Positions 18,208-25,430 of a DNA stretch of 64,000 nt are shown here, one piece after another. The translations under genes and the position numbers were made by a program. The notes under the pieces are model-generated. The model was not told the DNA's origin, ran no database searches, and was given only the letters and a program-made list of their open reading frames with translations. This stretch comes from Sphingobacterium sp. ML3W. Its GTDB lineage: Bacteria > Bacteroidota > Bacteroidia > Sphingobacteriales > Sphingobacteriaceae. The first letter of the stretch is position 1; each line of letters starts with the position of its first letter. Location: positions 1,240,001 through 1,304,000 of the forward strand of contig NZ_CP009278.1 of NCBI RefSeq assembly GCF_000747525.1, in the 5' to 3' direction.

Positions 18208-19590
18208 ATGGAAGAATTGGAAATGCAGGTAGAACAAATCGAACAGTTCATTGAGTCGAAGGATAATGATGGATTACAAGCATATTTAAATGAGCTAAAT
18301 ATTTCAGATGTAGAGGCGCTAATTGATGAGCTTCCTGAATATGGCCATATATTCATAGAGACCCTAAATTTGAACCGTGCGGTTAATGTGTTTCGTATCT
18401 TGGATTTCCCGACACAAGAACGTATTTTTAAAAAGCTTTCCGGTACTAAAATCAGTGAATTAATCAATGAAATGCCCCCCGATGATAGAACTTCCTTTTT
18501 TAGTGAGTTGAAGGATGGGGATGTAGTGAAGCAATTGATTATTCTACTGCCTCCACAAGATCGTAAAGAAGCCCTTTCTTTATTAGGTTATCCTGAAGAT
18601 AGTGTTGGTCGTTTGATGACACCCGATTATATCACGGTGAAACCACATTGGAATATTATTCGCATTTTAGAGCATATCCGTAGGTATGGGAAGAATTCGG
18701 AGACGATTGATGTTTTGTATGTTATTGATGCAGCAGGTAAATTGATTGATGATATCCGGATTAAAGATGTACTCATGGCCGATCCAAATGTTGTTGTTGG
18801 TGAGCTTATTGATAATCGTCTCATTTCTTTAAATGCCAATGATCCCCAAGAAGAAGCCATTAATATTTTCCGGATGAACAATCGAGTGGCCTTGCCAGTA
18901 ATCGATGAACAGGGGATTATGTTGGGAATTGTTACGATTGATGATATACTATGGGTGGCAAATGAGGAGTATACCGAGGATATGCAACGATTTGGGGGAA
19001 CTGAAGCCTTGGACGAACCTTATCTGGATGTTTCAATAGTTAACTTGGTCAAAAAGCGTTCTGGCTGGTTGGTGGTATTATTTTTCGGACAACTACTCAC
19101 GGCGACCGTTATTGAGCATTTTGAGCACCAATTGGCGAGTGCTATCATGTTATTTGCTTTAATGCCACTCATTATATCGAGCGGGGGTAATAGTGGCTCG
19201 CAGGCGTCTACATTGATTATTCAAGCAATGGCTCTAGGTGAGGTAACGATAGGGGATTGGTGGCGAGTCATGAAACGAGAACTTGTTTCTGGATTCTTAC
19301 TCGGATTGATTCTTGGTGTCCTCGGATTTATCCGAATCATGACCTGGCAAGCTTTTTCACATGTTTACGGTGAACATTGGGTTTTGGTAGGACTTGTGGT
19401 GAGCTTGTCATTAGTAGGCGTTGTCCTATGGGGGTCGTTGATGGGATCGATGCTTCCTTTTATATTGAGGAGACTCGGAGCTGATCCCGCTAGCTCTTCC
19501 GCTCCATTTGTATCAACTTTGGTAGATGTAACCGGCCTGTTAATTTACTTTACATTTGCTGTTTTACTCTTAAAGGGTGTTTTGATCTAA
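18208..19590 (+). CDS. mgtE: Magnesium transporter MgtE
   Basis: Mg2+ channel of the inner membrane. 460 residues with the family order: cytosolic N domain of helical repeats (1-130), tandem CBS domains (about 130-255; SVGRLMTPDYITVKPHW starts the first), a connecting helix, and five membrane helices (about 285-460) with the pore-region segment ISSGGNSGSQASTLIIQAMALGE. Mg2+ binding between N and CBS domains gates the channel in characterised members. A good ribosome site (AAGGAAGGGAATT) precedes the ATG. Confidence 0.96.
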   Translation: MEELEMQVEQIEQFIESKDNDGLQAYLNELNISDVEALIDELPEYGHIFIETLNLNRAVNVFRILDFPTQERIFKKLSGTKISELINEMPPDDRTSFFSELKDGDVVKQLIILLPPQDRKEALSLLGYPEDSVGRLMTPDYITVKPHWNIIRILEHIRRYGKNSETIDVLYVIDAAGKLIDDIRIKDVLMADPNVVVGELIDNRLISLNANDPQEEAINIFRMNNRVALPVIDEQGIMLGIVTIDDILWVANEEYTEDMQRFGGTEALDEPYLDVSIVNLVKKRSGWLVVLFFGQLLTATVIEHFEHQLASAIMLFALMPLIISSGGNSGSQASTLIIQAMALGEVTIGDWWRVMKRELVSGFLLGLILGVLGFIRIMTWQAFSHVYGEHWVLVGLVVSLSLVGVVLWGSLMGSMLPFILRRLGADPASSSAPFVSTLVDVTGLLIYFTFAVLLLKGVLI

Positions 19591-19723
19591 ATGCCATGAA
19601 ATTTATTCTAGTTGGAAGCGAGGGAGTTGCGAAAAATGTTTTTAAAAGATTTGTAAGAGTGCAATAATCTTCCGATAATTGCATCACCGAAACGGATTTG
19701 ACGCTTCGGAAAAGTAAAAGGAT

Positions 19724-19797
19724 TCCTGAATAGCTCAGTTGGTTAGAGCATCTGACTGTTAATCAGAGGGTCGCTGGTTCGAGCCCAGCTTCAGGAG
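19724..19797 (+). tRNA. tRNA-Asn (GTT), copy 1
   Basis: 74 nt cloverleaf: acceptor TCCTGAA / TTCAGGA with discriminator G, anticodon loop CTGTTAA (anticodon GTT), T-loop TTCGAGC. CCA is not encoded. Identical to the copies at 19918 and 20624. No clean -33/-7 promoter is visible upstream. Confidence 0.97.
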
Positions 19798-19917
19798 CAA
19801 AACGATTTTGAATAGTAAAATCGTCATTCAATCGAAAGTCTAGATTGAACGTATTAAGAGATAAGAATTTTAATTCTTAAATGACCAAAGAGTTATAGTA
19901 ATATACTCTTGAATGAT

Positions 19918-19991
19918 TCCTGAATAGCTCAGTTGGTTAGAGCATCTGACTGTTAATCAGAGGGTCGCTGGTTCGAGCCCAGCTTCAGGAG
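19918..19991 (+). tRNA. tRNA-Asn (GTT), copy 2
   Basis: Identical 74-nt sequence to copy 1, 120 nt downstream, and probably processed from the same transcript since a terminator follows only after this copy. CCA not encoded. Confidence 0.97.
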
Positions 19992-19995
19992 CAAA

Positions 19996-20029
19996 ACAAA
20001 GCCTTTCCATTTTGGAGAGGCTTTTTGCT
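19996..20029 (+). terminator. Intrinsic terminator after tRNA-Asn copy 2
   Basis: Stem AAAGCCTTTCCA / TGGAGAGGCTTT (one G-U pair) and T-rich tail directly after the tRNA. Confidence 0.8.
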
Positions 20030-20547
20030 TTTGTTATGTTTTTTAAAATGTGCTGGCGAGCCTGAATGCTAAAGGAGGAAAATTGCTACTTTGCTATAGG
20101 TTGAAGTCTATCCCATTGCTCAAGTGTGATTCCCATGCCTTAATAACATACAGCTTCTAATAAAAAGAAAAAGTCTACTATTGTTCTCTGAGTAGATAAA
20201 TATCAGATGTGATTATATTGGTGGGTTACTGGGGTAATATTGGACTAGATTTTGAAATGGCAAGTTGTAGTTGAAGCGTGAGGGGTGGTAAAGCTTTTCT
20301 TAATGCTGTAGGATTACTTGTAATATACTGCCTTTTGATGATTCTTACATGTTTTAAAGAGGTTCGATAGCTTAGAGAAGATAAATATTCTGGTATTCAT
20401 TGCAGTATTTGTATTCATGTTGTGGTTTCGTATCCGAAAGAAATTAGCGTGGATGTATGTAATTGCTTTGTTATCAATCGATATCATGCGGTCTTCTGGA
20501 TGAGGCTTATATTTCTAGCGATAAAAAATAAAAAATATTTAAAAAAG
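20030..20547. other. Gene-free stretch between tRNA-Asn copies 2 and 3
   Basis: About 520 nt without a credible gene. One 60-codon frame at 20422-20604 runs across the tRNA promoter and has no recognisable product. I find no IS ends or integrase remnant. Its place between identical tRNA copies is compatible with a decayed insertion, but nothing in the sequence proves it. Confidence 0.4.
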
Positions 20548-20578
20548 TTTGCAAATACGTTGAATTTAGCTATTTTTG
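20548..20578 (+). promoter_or_regulatory. Consensus Bacteroidota promoter for tRNA-Asn copy 3
   Basis: TTTG at 20548-20551, a 19-nt spacer, and TATTTTTG at 20571-20578: an exact match to the -33/-7 consensus TTTG-N19-TAnnTTTG. Transcription would begin near 20585, about 40 nt before the tRNA. Confidence 0.8.
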
Positions 20579-20623
20579 TAGCGTCAAAAGGGAGGGATAT
20601 TTAGTTGTCCTTCTTGAGAAGAT

Positions 20624-20697
20624 TCCTGAATAGCTCAGTTGGTTAGAGCATCTGACTGTTAATCAGAGGGTCGCTGGTTCGAGCCCAGCTTCAGGAG
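20624..20697 (+). tRNA. tRNA-Asn (GTT), copy 3
   Basis: Identical to copies 1 and 2. It has its own consensus promoter upstream and a terminator just downstream. CCA not encoded. Confidence 0.97.
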
Positions 20698-20705
20698 CGT
20701 TAGGT

Positions 20706-20732
20706 GAAACCGGCTTTTAAGCCGGTTTTTTT
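20706..20732 (+). terminator. Intrinsic terminator after tRNA-Asn copy 3
   Basis: Stem AAACCGGCT / AGCCGGTTT followed by eight T. It sits only about 30 nt before the start of the PfkB kinase gene. Confidence 0.85.
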
Positions 20733-20758
20733 TGTTTAAGTTATTTATTTATATACCT

Positions 20759-21673
20759 ATGAGTTTAGTAGTAATGGGCACGGTAGCATTCGACGCTATC
20801 GAAACACCTTTTGGTAAAACAGATAAAATTGTTGGCGGAGCTGGTACTTTTGCAGCCCTTTCAGCATCTTTCTTATATGATAACGTCAAATTAGTAGGCG
20901 TAATTGGTGAAGATTTCGGAGATGATAACTTAAATATCATTACTAGTAAAGGTATAGTTGTTGAGGGGATTCAAATCATTGAAGGCGGAAAATCATTTTT
21001 CTGGGCTGGTAAGTATCATAATGATATGAATAGCCGTGATACCATCACGACAGAATTAAATGTATTGGCAGATTTTGACCCAATTATTCCTGAATCTTAT
21101 CAAGATTGTGAATTCTTATTGTTGGGTAACGCTACTCCTCAAGTTCAAATGACGACTTTAAATCGCCTAAAAAACAAACCTAAATTGGTTGTTTTGGATA
21201 CCATGAATTTCTGGATGGATATTGCAATGGATGATTTGAAAGCAGTATTGAACCATGTTGATGTATTAACGATCAATGATGGTGAAGCTCGTCAATTGTC
21301 AGGTGAATATTCGTTAGTGAAAGCTGCAGAAGTTATTTTACAAATGGGACCAAAATATCTAATCATCAAAAAAGGTGAGCACGGTGCATTATTATTTGGT
21401 GAAGGACAGATTTTCTCAGCGCCTGCATTACCATTGGCTGAGGTATTTGATCCAACTGGTGCTGGTGATGCATTTGCAGGTGGCTTTATTGGCTATTTAG
21501 CAAAAGTAAAAACAATCAACTTTACAAATATGAAGAATGCTACTATTTATGGGTCGGCATTAGCATCTTTCTGTGTTGAGAAATTCGGTACTGAGCGATT
21601 ACAAACGTTGACTCAGGAAGAGATTGAAGCTAGATTGAAAGCATTTGTCGCGTTGGCTAAGTTTGAATTTTAA
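20759..21673 (+). CDS. PfkB-family sugar kinase
   Basis: Ribokinase-fold kinase of 304 residues. The N-terminal GGAGTFAALSASFLY segment and the C-terminal DPTGAGDAFAGGF signature (catalytic Asp and anion hole) are clear. The sugar or nucleoside substrate cannot be told. The frame extends upstream to 20732, but ATG at 20759 (MSLVVMGTVAFD) is preferred because it opens directly onto the first beta-strand of the fold and the extra codons overlap the tRNA terminator. There is little room for a separate promoter, so read-through from the tRNA unit is possible. Confidence 0.9.
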   Translation: MSLVVMGTVAFDAIETPFGKTDKIVGGAGTFAALSASFLYDNVKLVGVIGEDFGDDNLNIITSKGIVVEGIQIIEGGKSFFWAGKYHNDMNSRDTITTELNVLADFDPIIPESYQDCEFLLLGNATPQVQMTTLNRLKNKPKLVVLDTMNFWMDIAMDDLKAVLNHVDVLTINDGEARQLSGEYSLVKAAEVILQMGPKYLIIKKGEHGALLFGEGQIFSAPALPLAEVFDPTGAGDAFAGGFIGYLAKVKTINFTNMKNATIYGSALASFCVEKFGTERLQTLTQEEIEARLKAFVALAKFEF

Positions 21674-21919
21674 TTATCCAATCTTTCCGATAATAGGAAA
21701 TTTTATAAATACTTGATCTGAATGAGGAGCTTCTGCAAGCTCCTCAGTTAGGTCTTGACCTGCCCAATGTTCGTAATGTTTGCCTGCTCTCCACAGTCGA
21801 CTATCGGTGACATCATATATTAATCCTCTAAATGCAACCCATATCTCAGGTCTATCTTGGCCATTTCTTAATGCTAATTTAGACTTCGAGTACACCGTAA
21901 GATTTTCATAATTATCCAT
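21674..21919 (-). CDS. Cytochrome b5-like heme/steroid-binding domain protein
   Basis: 81-residue single-domain protein. VAFRGLIYDVTDSRLWRAG, the HYEHWAGQDLTEELAEAPHSD segment and the ending FPIIGKIG match the small predicted heme/steroid-binding proteins of the cytochrome b5 fold. Likely heme contacts are the histidines near residues 48-67, by analogy only. It abuts the kinase stop codon with no gap and lies 18 nt downstream of the ECF sigma gene on the same strand. Confidence 0.82.
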   Translation of the reverse strand: MDNYENLTVYSKSKLALRNGQDRPEIWVAFRGLIYDVTDSRLWRAGKHYEHWAGQDLTEELAEAPHSDQVFIKFPIIGKIG

Positions 21920-21937
21920 GGCCGAAGTTAAAAAATC

Positions 21938-22450
21938 TTAATCGATAAGCTTATAGGTCGATAATGATTTTTTCATTACTTTTCGAGCAATATGTATTCG
22001 CGTTTTAACAGTGCCAATTGGTATGGATAAATGCTCTGATATTTCATGATACTTATATCCTTCGAAGTACATGCTAAATGGGATATAATAATCTTCAGAA
22101 AGTTTTGAAAGAGCCATGTGGATATCTTCCATAACAAATTTATTTTCTCCTTGATTTTTAGATGCAGATAAGATTAGATTTGCATTTGAAATCTCTTCTT
22201 CTTTGGTTATGAAGGAGTTTGTTTTAACAATTCGTCTATAATTGTTTATAAACGTGTTCTTCATAATGGTATATAACCATCCTTTGAGATTTGTCCCTTC
22301 TCTGAAATTGTTAAAGTAAGTAACAGCCTTTAGCAGTGTGTCCTGCACCAAATCGTTAGCGTCCTCGCTATCGTTCGTAAACTTTCTTGCGTAGTGTTTT
22401 AGAGAGTCTGATTGCTCTAATACTAATGAGTTGAATTCATACTTAGTCAT
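21938..22450 (-). CDS. RNA polymerase ECF-type sigma factor
   Basis: Sigma-70 family protein with region 2 (DANDLVQDTLLKAVTYF ... LKGWLYTIMKNTFINNYRR) and region 4 (YHEISEHLSIPIGTVKTRIHIARKVM, the helix-turn-helix for the -35 element). The open frame reaches 22576, but the first 42 codons look non-coding in composition and MTKYEFNSLVLEQSD at 22450 is the normal start of this group, giving 170 residues. No anti-sigma gene is adjacent; the small cytochrome b5-like gene follows. Bacteroidota often have such stand-alone ECF factors with constitutive or stress roles. Confidence 0.9.
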   Translation of the reverse strand: MTKYEFNSLVLEQSDSLKHYARKFTNDSEDANDLVQDTLLKAVTYFNNFREGTNLKGWLYTIMKNTFINNYRRIVKTNSFITKEEEISNANLILSASKNQGENKFVMEDIHMALSKLSEDYYIPFSMYFEGYKYHEISEHLSIPIGTVKTRIHIARKVMKKSLSTYKLID

Positions 22451-22709
22451 ATCACTGAATTTATATTCATATTTAAATGAATGGTTTACAAAACACTGAG
22501 TGAGAAATAATAATTCCCCAGCGATTCTAATACGGTTCAGTTGAGTATTTACAAATAGTATGCTAATTATTGACAATTGATATAAAATTAATAGATATTT
22601 AACAGTGGATTTCGTCTGTGGAAATGTTTTTTTTATGAAATCGCCTATTCAAATGCCTTTAATTCGCGTTTTTTTTATTCTTTCTCACTAATATTTATTT
22701 TATTATTAA

Positions 22710-23726
22710 TCAAAAAATGTTTACTTCGCGTTCTAATTTTACATTGAATTTTTGATAAACATCGTTTATTATTTTAGACGATAGTTCAAAAATTTCATTT
22801 CCTGTAGCAGAATGTATATTTATTAGTACAAGAGCTTGATTCTTCCAGACACCAGCTTGTCCTACAACCTTACCCTTCCATTCACACTGTTCAATAAGCC
22901 ACCCAGCAGCGAGCTTAATTTGATTGTTAGGCATGGTAAAACTAATTATATTCGGGAATAATTCTTTTAATCTGTTATATTGTTCTAAGGATATGATGGG
23001 GTTTTTGAAAAAACTTCCTGCATTTCCAACTGTGCTTGGGTCAGGTAATTTTTCTACACGGATAGCAGAGACAACTTCAGCGATATCTCGAATTGTAGGA
23101 TTGGTGATATTTCTATTTTCTAATTCCTTACTTATTGCCCCATACGTAGTATTTATGGATGGTAAAGTATCTAGCTTATAGGTTACTTCAGTGATAATGT
23201 ATCGTCCTTTTTGCTCGGATTTAAAGATACTATCTCTGTAAGAAAATTTGCAATCCTCATTGTGGAAAATTCGAAATACCCCTTCTAACGTATCAAAAGC
23301 TACGCAACTGTAGAAGATATTCATGAGTTCGGTTCCATAGGCTCCAATGTTTTGAACAGGGGAGGCGCCGACTGTACCAGGGATGAGTGCCATGTTTTCT
23401 AGGCCATTATAATTATTGTTTATACAGTACCATACCAGATCGTTCCATATTTCTCCTGCTGAAGCAGTAATAAAAATATCTTGCTTAAGTGTTGTCGCTT
23501 GTATTCCTCTAATATTTATTTTTATGATATAACCTTGGTATGGCTTGGTAAATAAAATATTACTTCCTCCTCCCAATGTTAGAAAATCCTTCTCGAATAT
23601 ACCTTCTTCAAATGCACTTAGTAGTTGTATGGGGTCGGTTATTTCAATGAAATTTGTAGCAATTTCCTCAATACCAAATGTATTATATTTTTTTAATGAA
23701 ATAGCTGATTGTATATTTATATGCAT
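22710..23726 (-). CDS. murB: UDP-N-acetylmuramate dehydrogenase
   Basis: Flavoenzyme that reduces UDP-GlcNAc-enolpyruvate to UDP-MurNAc in peptidoglycan precursor synthesis. The 338-residue protein (type I, E. coli-like length) shows NTFGIEEIATNFIEI, the FAD-binding LGGGSNILF, GLENMALIPGTVGASPVQNIGAYG, YRDSIFK, and the catalytic Ser in STVGNAGSFFKNPI. Cytoplasmic. Diverges from the TetR gene. Confidence 0.96.
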   Translation of the reverse strand: MHINIQSAISLKKYNTFGIEEIATNFIEITDPIQLLSAFEEGIFEKDFLTLGGGSNILFTKPYQGYIIKINIRGIQATTLKQDIFITASAGEIWNDLVWYCINNNYNGLENMALIPGTVGASPVQNIGAYGTELMNIFYSCVAFDTLEGVFRIFHNEDCKFSYRDSIFKSEQKGRYIITEVTYKLDTLPSINTTYGAISKELENRNITNPTIRDIAEVVSAIRVEKLPDPSTVGNAGSFFKNPIISLEQYNRLKELFPNIISFTMPNNQIKLAAGWLIEQCEWKGKVVGQAGVWKNQALVLINIHSATGNEIFELSSKIINDVYQKFNVKLEREVNIF

Positions 23727-23830
23727 TGTTGACTAGTTTTATCAAAAAATCAAAAAAATAAATTATCTTTATATATTAGTTAGTAAAGATAGTACAAAGC
23801 AGTTATTAAGGGTAATTAATTTTTGAATTG

Positions 23831-24436
23831 ATGGCAAATGCAGATTTAAAAAGGATTAAGATATTGGAGGCGGCTACACGTCGTTTTGCTCATTTTGGTA
23901 TGGCAAAAACGACTATGTCTGAGATTGCAACAGATTTGAATTTTTCAAAAGCACTTCTTTACTATTATTTTCCAGATAAAAACAGTCTATATTCAGCTGT
24001 ATTTGAGTATGTAATAGATAAGATGGTTCAGGATATTAAATTGAAAATCGATACTTGTAACGACTTTGAAGAAATGCTGATGTATACCATTGACAAACGA
24101 GTTGAAATCATCAATCAATATTACAACTTATTTGAATATACGATCAATATGGTTAAGGAGCTTCCTGAAGAGTTGGAACGTGTATTCAAAGAATCTTTTG
24201 TTAGAGAAGTTGATCTTATTGGAGAAATTCTAACTTTAGGTGTAGAGAAAGATGAAATAGAAGTGGCTGATATTGAAGGTACAGCTCGGATTCTTCTCTA
24301 TTCTCTATTAGGGATGAGGATGGGTATATTGAAGGATATAAAAAATATGCTTTTCCCAACTAAAGATGAATTTGATGTGATTTTAAGTCTACAAAAAAAG
24401 ATGATGAAGATATTCTTAAAAGGTTTAAGAAAGTAG
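23831..24436 (+). CDS. TetR/AcrR-family transcriptional regulator
   Basis: 201 residues. The N-terminal helix-turn-helix spans about 8-55 (ATRRFAHFGMAKTTMSEIATDLNFSKALLYYYF is the standard TetR pattern). The helical C-terminal ligand domain has no diagnostic motif. ATG at 23831 is used; an in-frame TTG just before it is less likely. It converges on, and overlaps by 12 nt, the YpdA-like reductase gene. The nearby FUSC-type transporter is a plausible target but this is inference. Confidence 0.9.
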   Translation: MANADLKRIKILEAATRRFAHFGMAKTTMSEIATDLNFSKALLYYYFPDKNSLYSAVFEYVIDKMVQDIKLKIDTCNDFEEMLMYTIDKRVEIINQYYNLFEYTINMVKELPEELERVFKESFVREVDLIGEILTLGVEKDEIEVADIEGTARILLYSLLGMRMGILKDIKNMLFPTKDEFDVILSLQKKMMKIFLKGLRK

Positions 24437-25411
24437 ATTTTCTTCTTTCTGCTTAATATCAGTTAGAATTTGTTGTGCGTGAATGCGCGAATTCTCAATA
24501 AACCACAAGTGCGTATTTAATCCGCCGCAGACAACACCAGCTAGGTAAAGCCCATCTACATTGGTCTCCATAGTATCAGGGTCATGTTCAGGTTGACAAG
24601 GCGACTCGTTTGCGATGTTAATTCCTGCTGATTTAAGGAACTTAAAGTTAGGTTTATAGCCTGTTAGTGCCAAAACAAAATCGTTTTCTAAAATAACTTC
24701 ACCATCTTGAGTCTGAATATGGGCATGGGACTCGCTTATCTCACTTAAACTGCTGTTATAAAATACACGAATCTCACCAGCTAAAATTCTGTTTTCAATA
24801 TCAGGTTTGACCCAGTATTTTACTCTTGGACTTATTTCTTTACCCCGAATAACCAGTGTAACATCTGCACCTTTTCTAAATGTTTCAAGCGCTGCATCTA
24901 TTGACGAGTTACTGGCACCTACTACAATAACTTTTTGGTTTGCATAATAGTGCGGATCTTGATAATAGTGTTTTACTTTATCAAGATTTTCACCTGGTAT
25001 ATTGAGTAGCATTGGGATATCGTAAAATCCGGTTGCTATAATGACGTATTTAGAGGTGTAAATATTTTTAGTGGTTTTTGTATTAAAAATATCATTATGC
25101 TTGTCGATAACGGTCACTTGTTCGAACAATTTAATGTTTAACTTGAATTTCTGTTGAATGCGACGATAATATTCTAGGGCTTCGGATCTCTTGGGCTTCG
25201 GAAGTGTGGTTACAAATGGAATGTCGCCAATCTCTAATCGATCCGATGAGGAAAAAAAAGTCATGTTTTGCGGGTAATGATACAACGAATTGACAAGGCA
25301 TCCCTTTTCTAAGATTACATAGGAAAGGTTATTCAGAGAAGCTTCTAAAGCACAGGCAAGTCCAATTGGGCCTCCACCTACAATAATGATATCGTAATGA
25401 TTATCTTGCAT
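24425..25411 (-). CDS. YpdA-type FAD/NAD(P)-dependent oxidoreductase (bacillithiol disulfide reductase-like)
   Basis: 328-residue two-dinucleotide-domain flavoprotein. FAD site DIIIVGGGPIGLACALEA at the N-terminus, NAD(P) site KVIVVGASNSSIDAALE about residue 165, ATGFYDIP and the C-terminal GLYLAGVVCGG FAD motif. This follows YpdA/Bdr, which reduces bacillithiol disulfide; some Bacteroidota make bacillithiol. It lacks the CxxC of thioredoxin reductase. 19 nt downstream of the FUSC gene, likely same operon. Confidence 0.88.
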   Translation of the reverse strand: MQDNHYDIIIVGGGPIGLACALEASLNNLSYVILEKGCLVNSLYHYPQNMTFFSSSDRLEIGDIPFVTTLPKPKRSEALEYYRRIQQKFKLNIKLFEQVTVIDKHNDIFNTKTTKNIYTSKYVIIATGFYDIPMLLNIPGENLDKVKHYYQDPHYYANQKVIVVGASNSSIDAALETFRKGADVTLVIRGKEISPRVKYWVKPDIENRILAGEIRVFYNSSLSEISESHAHIQTQDGEVILENDFVLALTGYKPNFKFLKSAGINIANESPCQPEHDPDTMETNVDGLYLAGVVCGGLNTHLWFIENSRIHAQQILTDIKQKEENLLS

Positions 25412-25430
25412 ATTCGCTATTCATTTAAAA

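Noticed and set aside
18189..18467. 92-codon antisense frame over the mgtE start
   Set aside because: Shadow of mgtE with no protein features of its own.
20422..20604. 60-codon frame between tRNA-Asn copies
   Set aside because: It overlaps the consensus promoter of tRNA-Asn copy 3 and has no recognisable product.
22451..22576. Extended N-terminus of the ECF sigma factor
   Set aside because: The additional 42 residues do not resemble sigma region 2, and a good ATG with the family N-terminus is at 22450.
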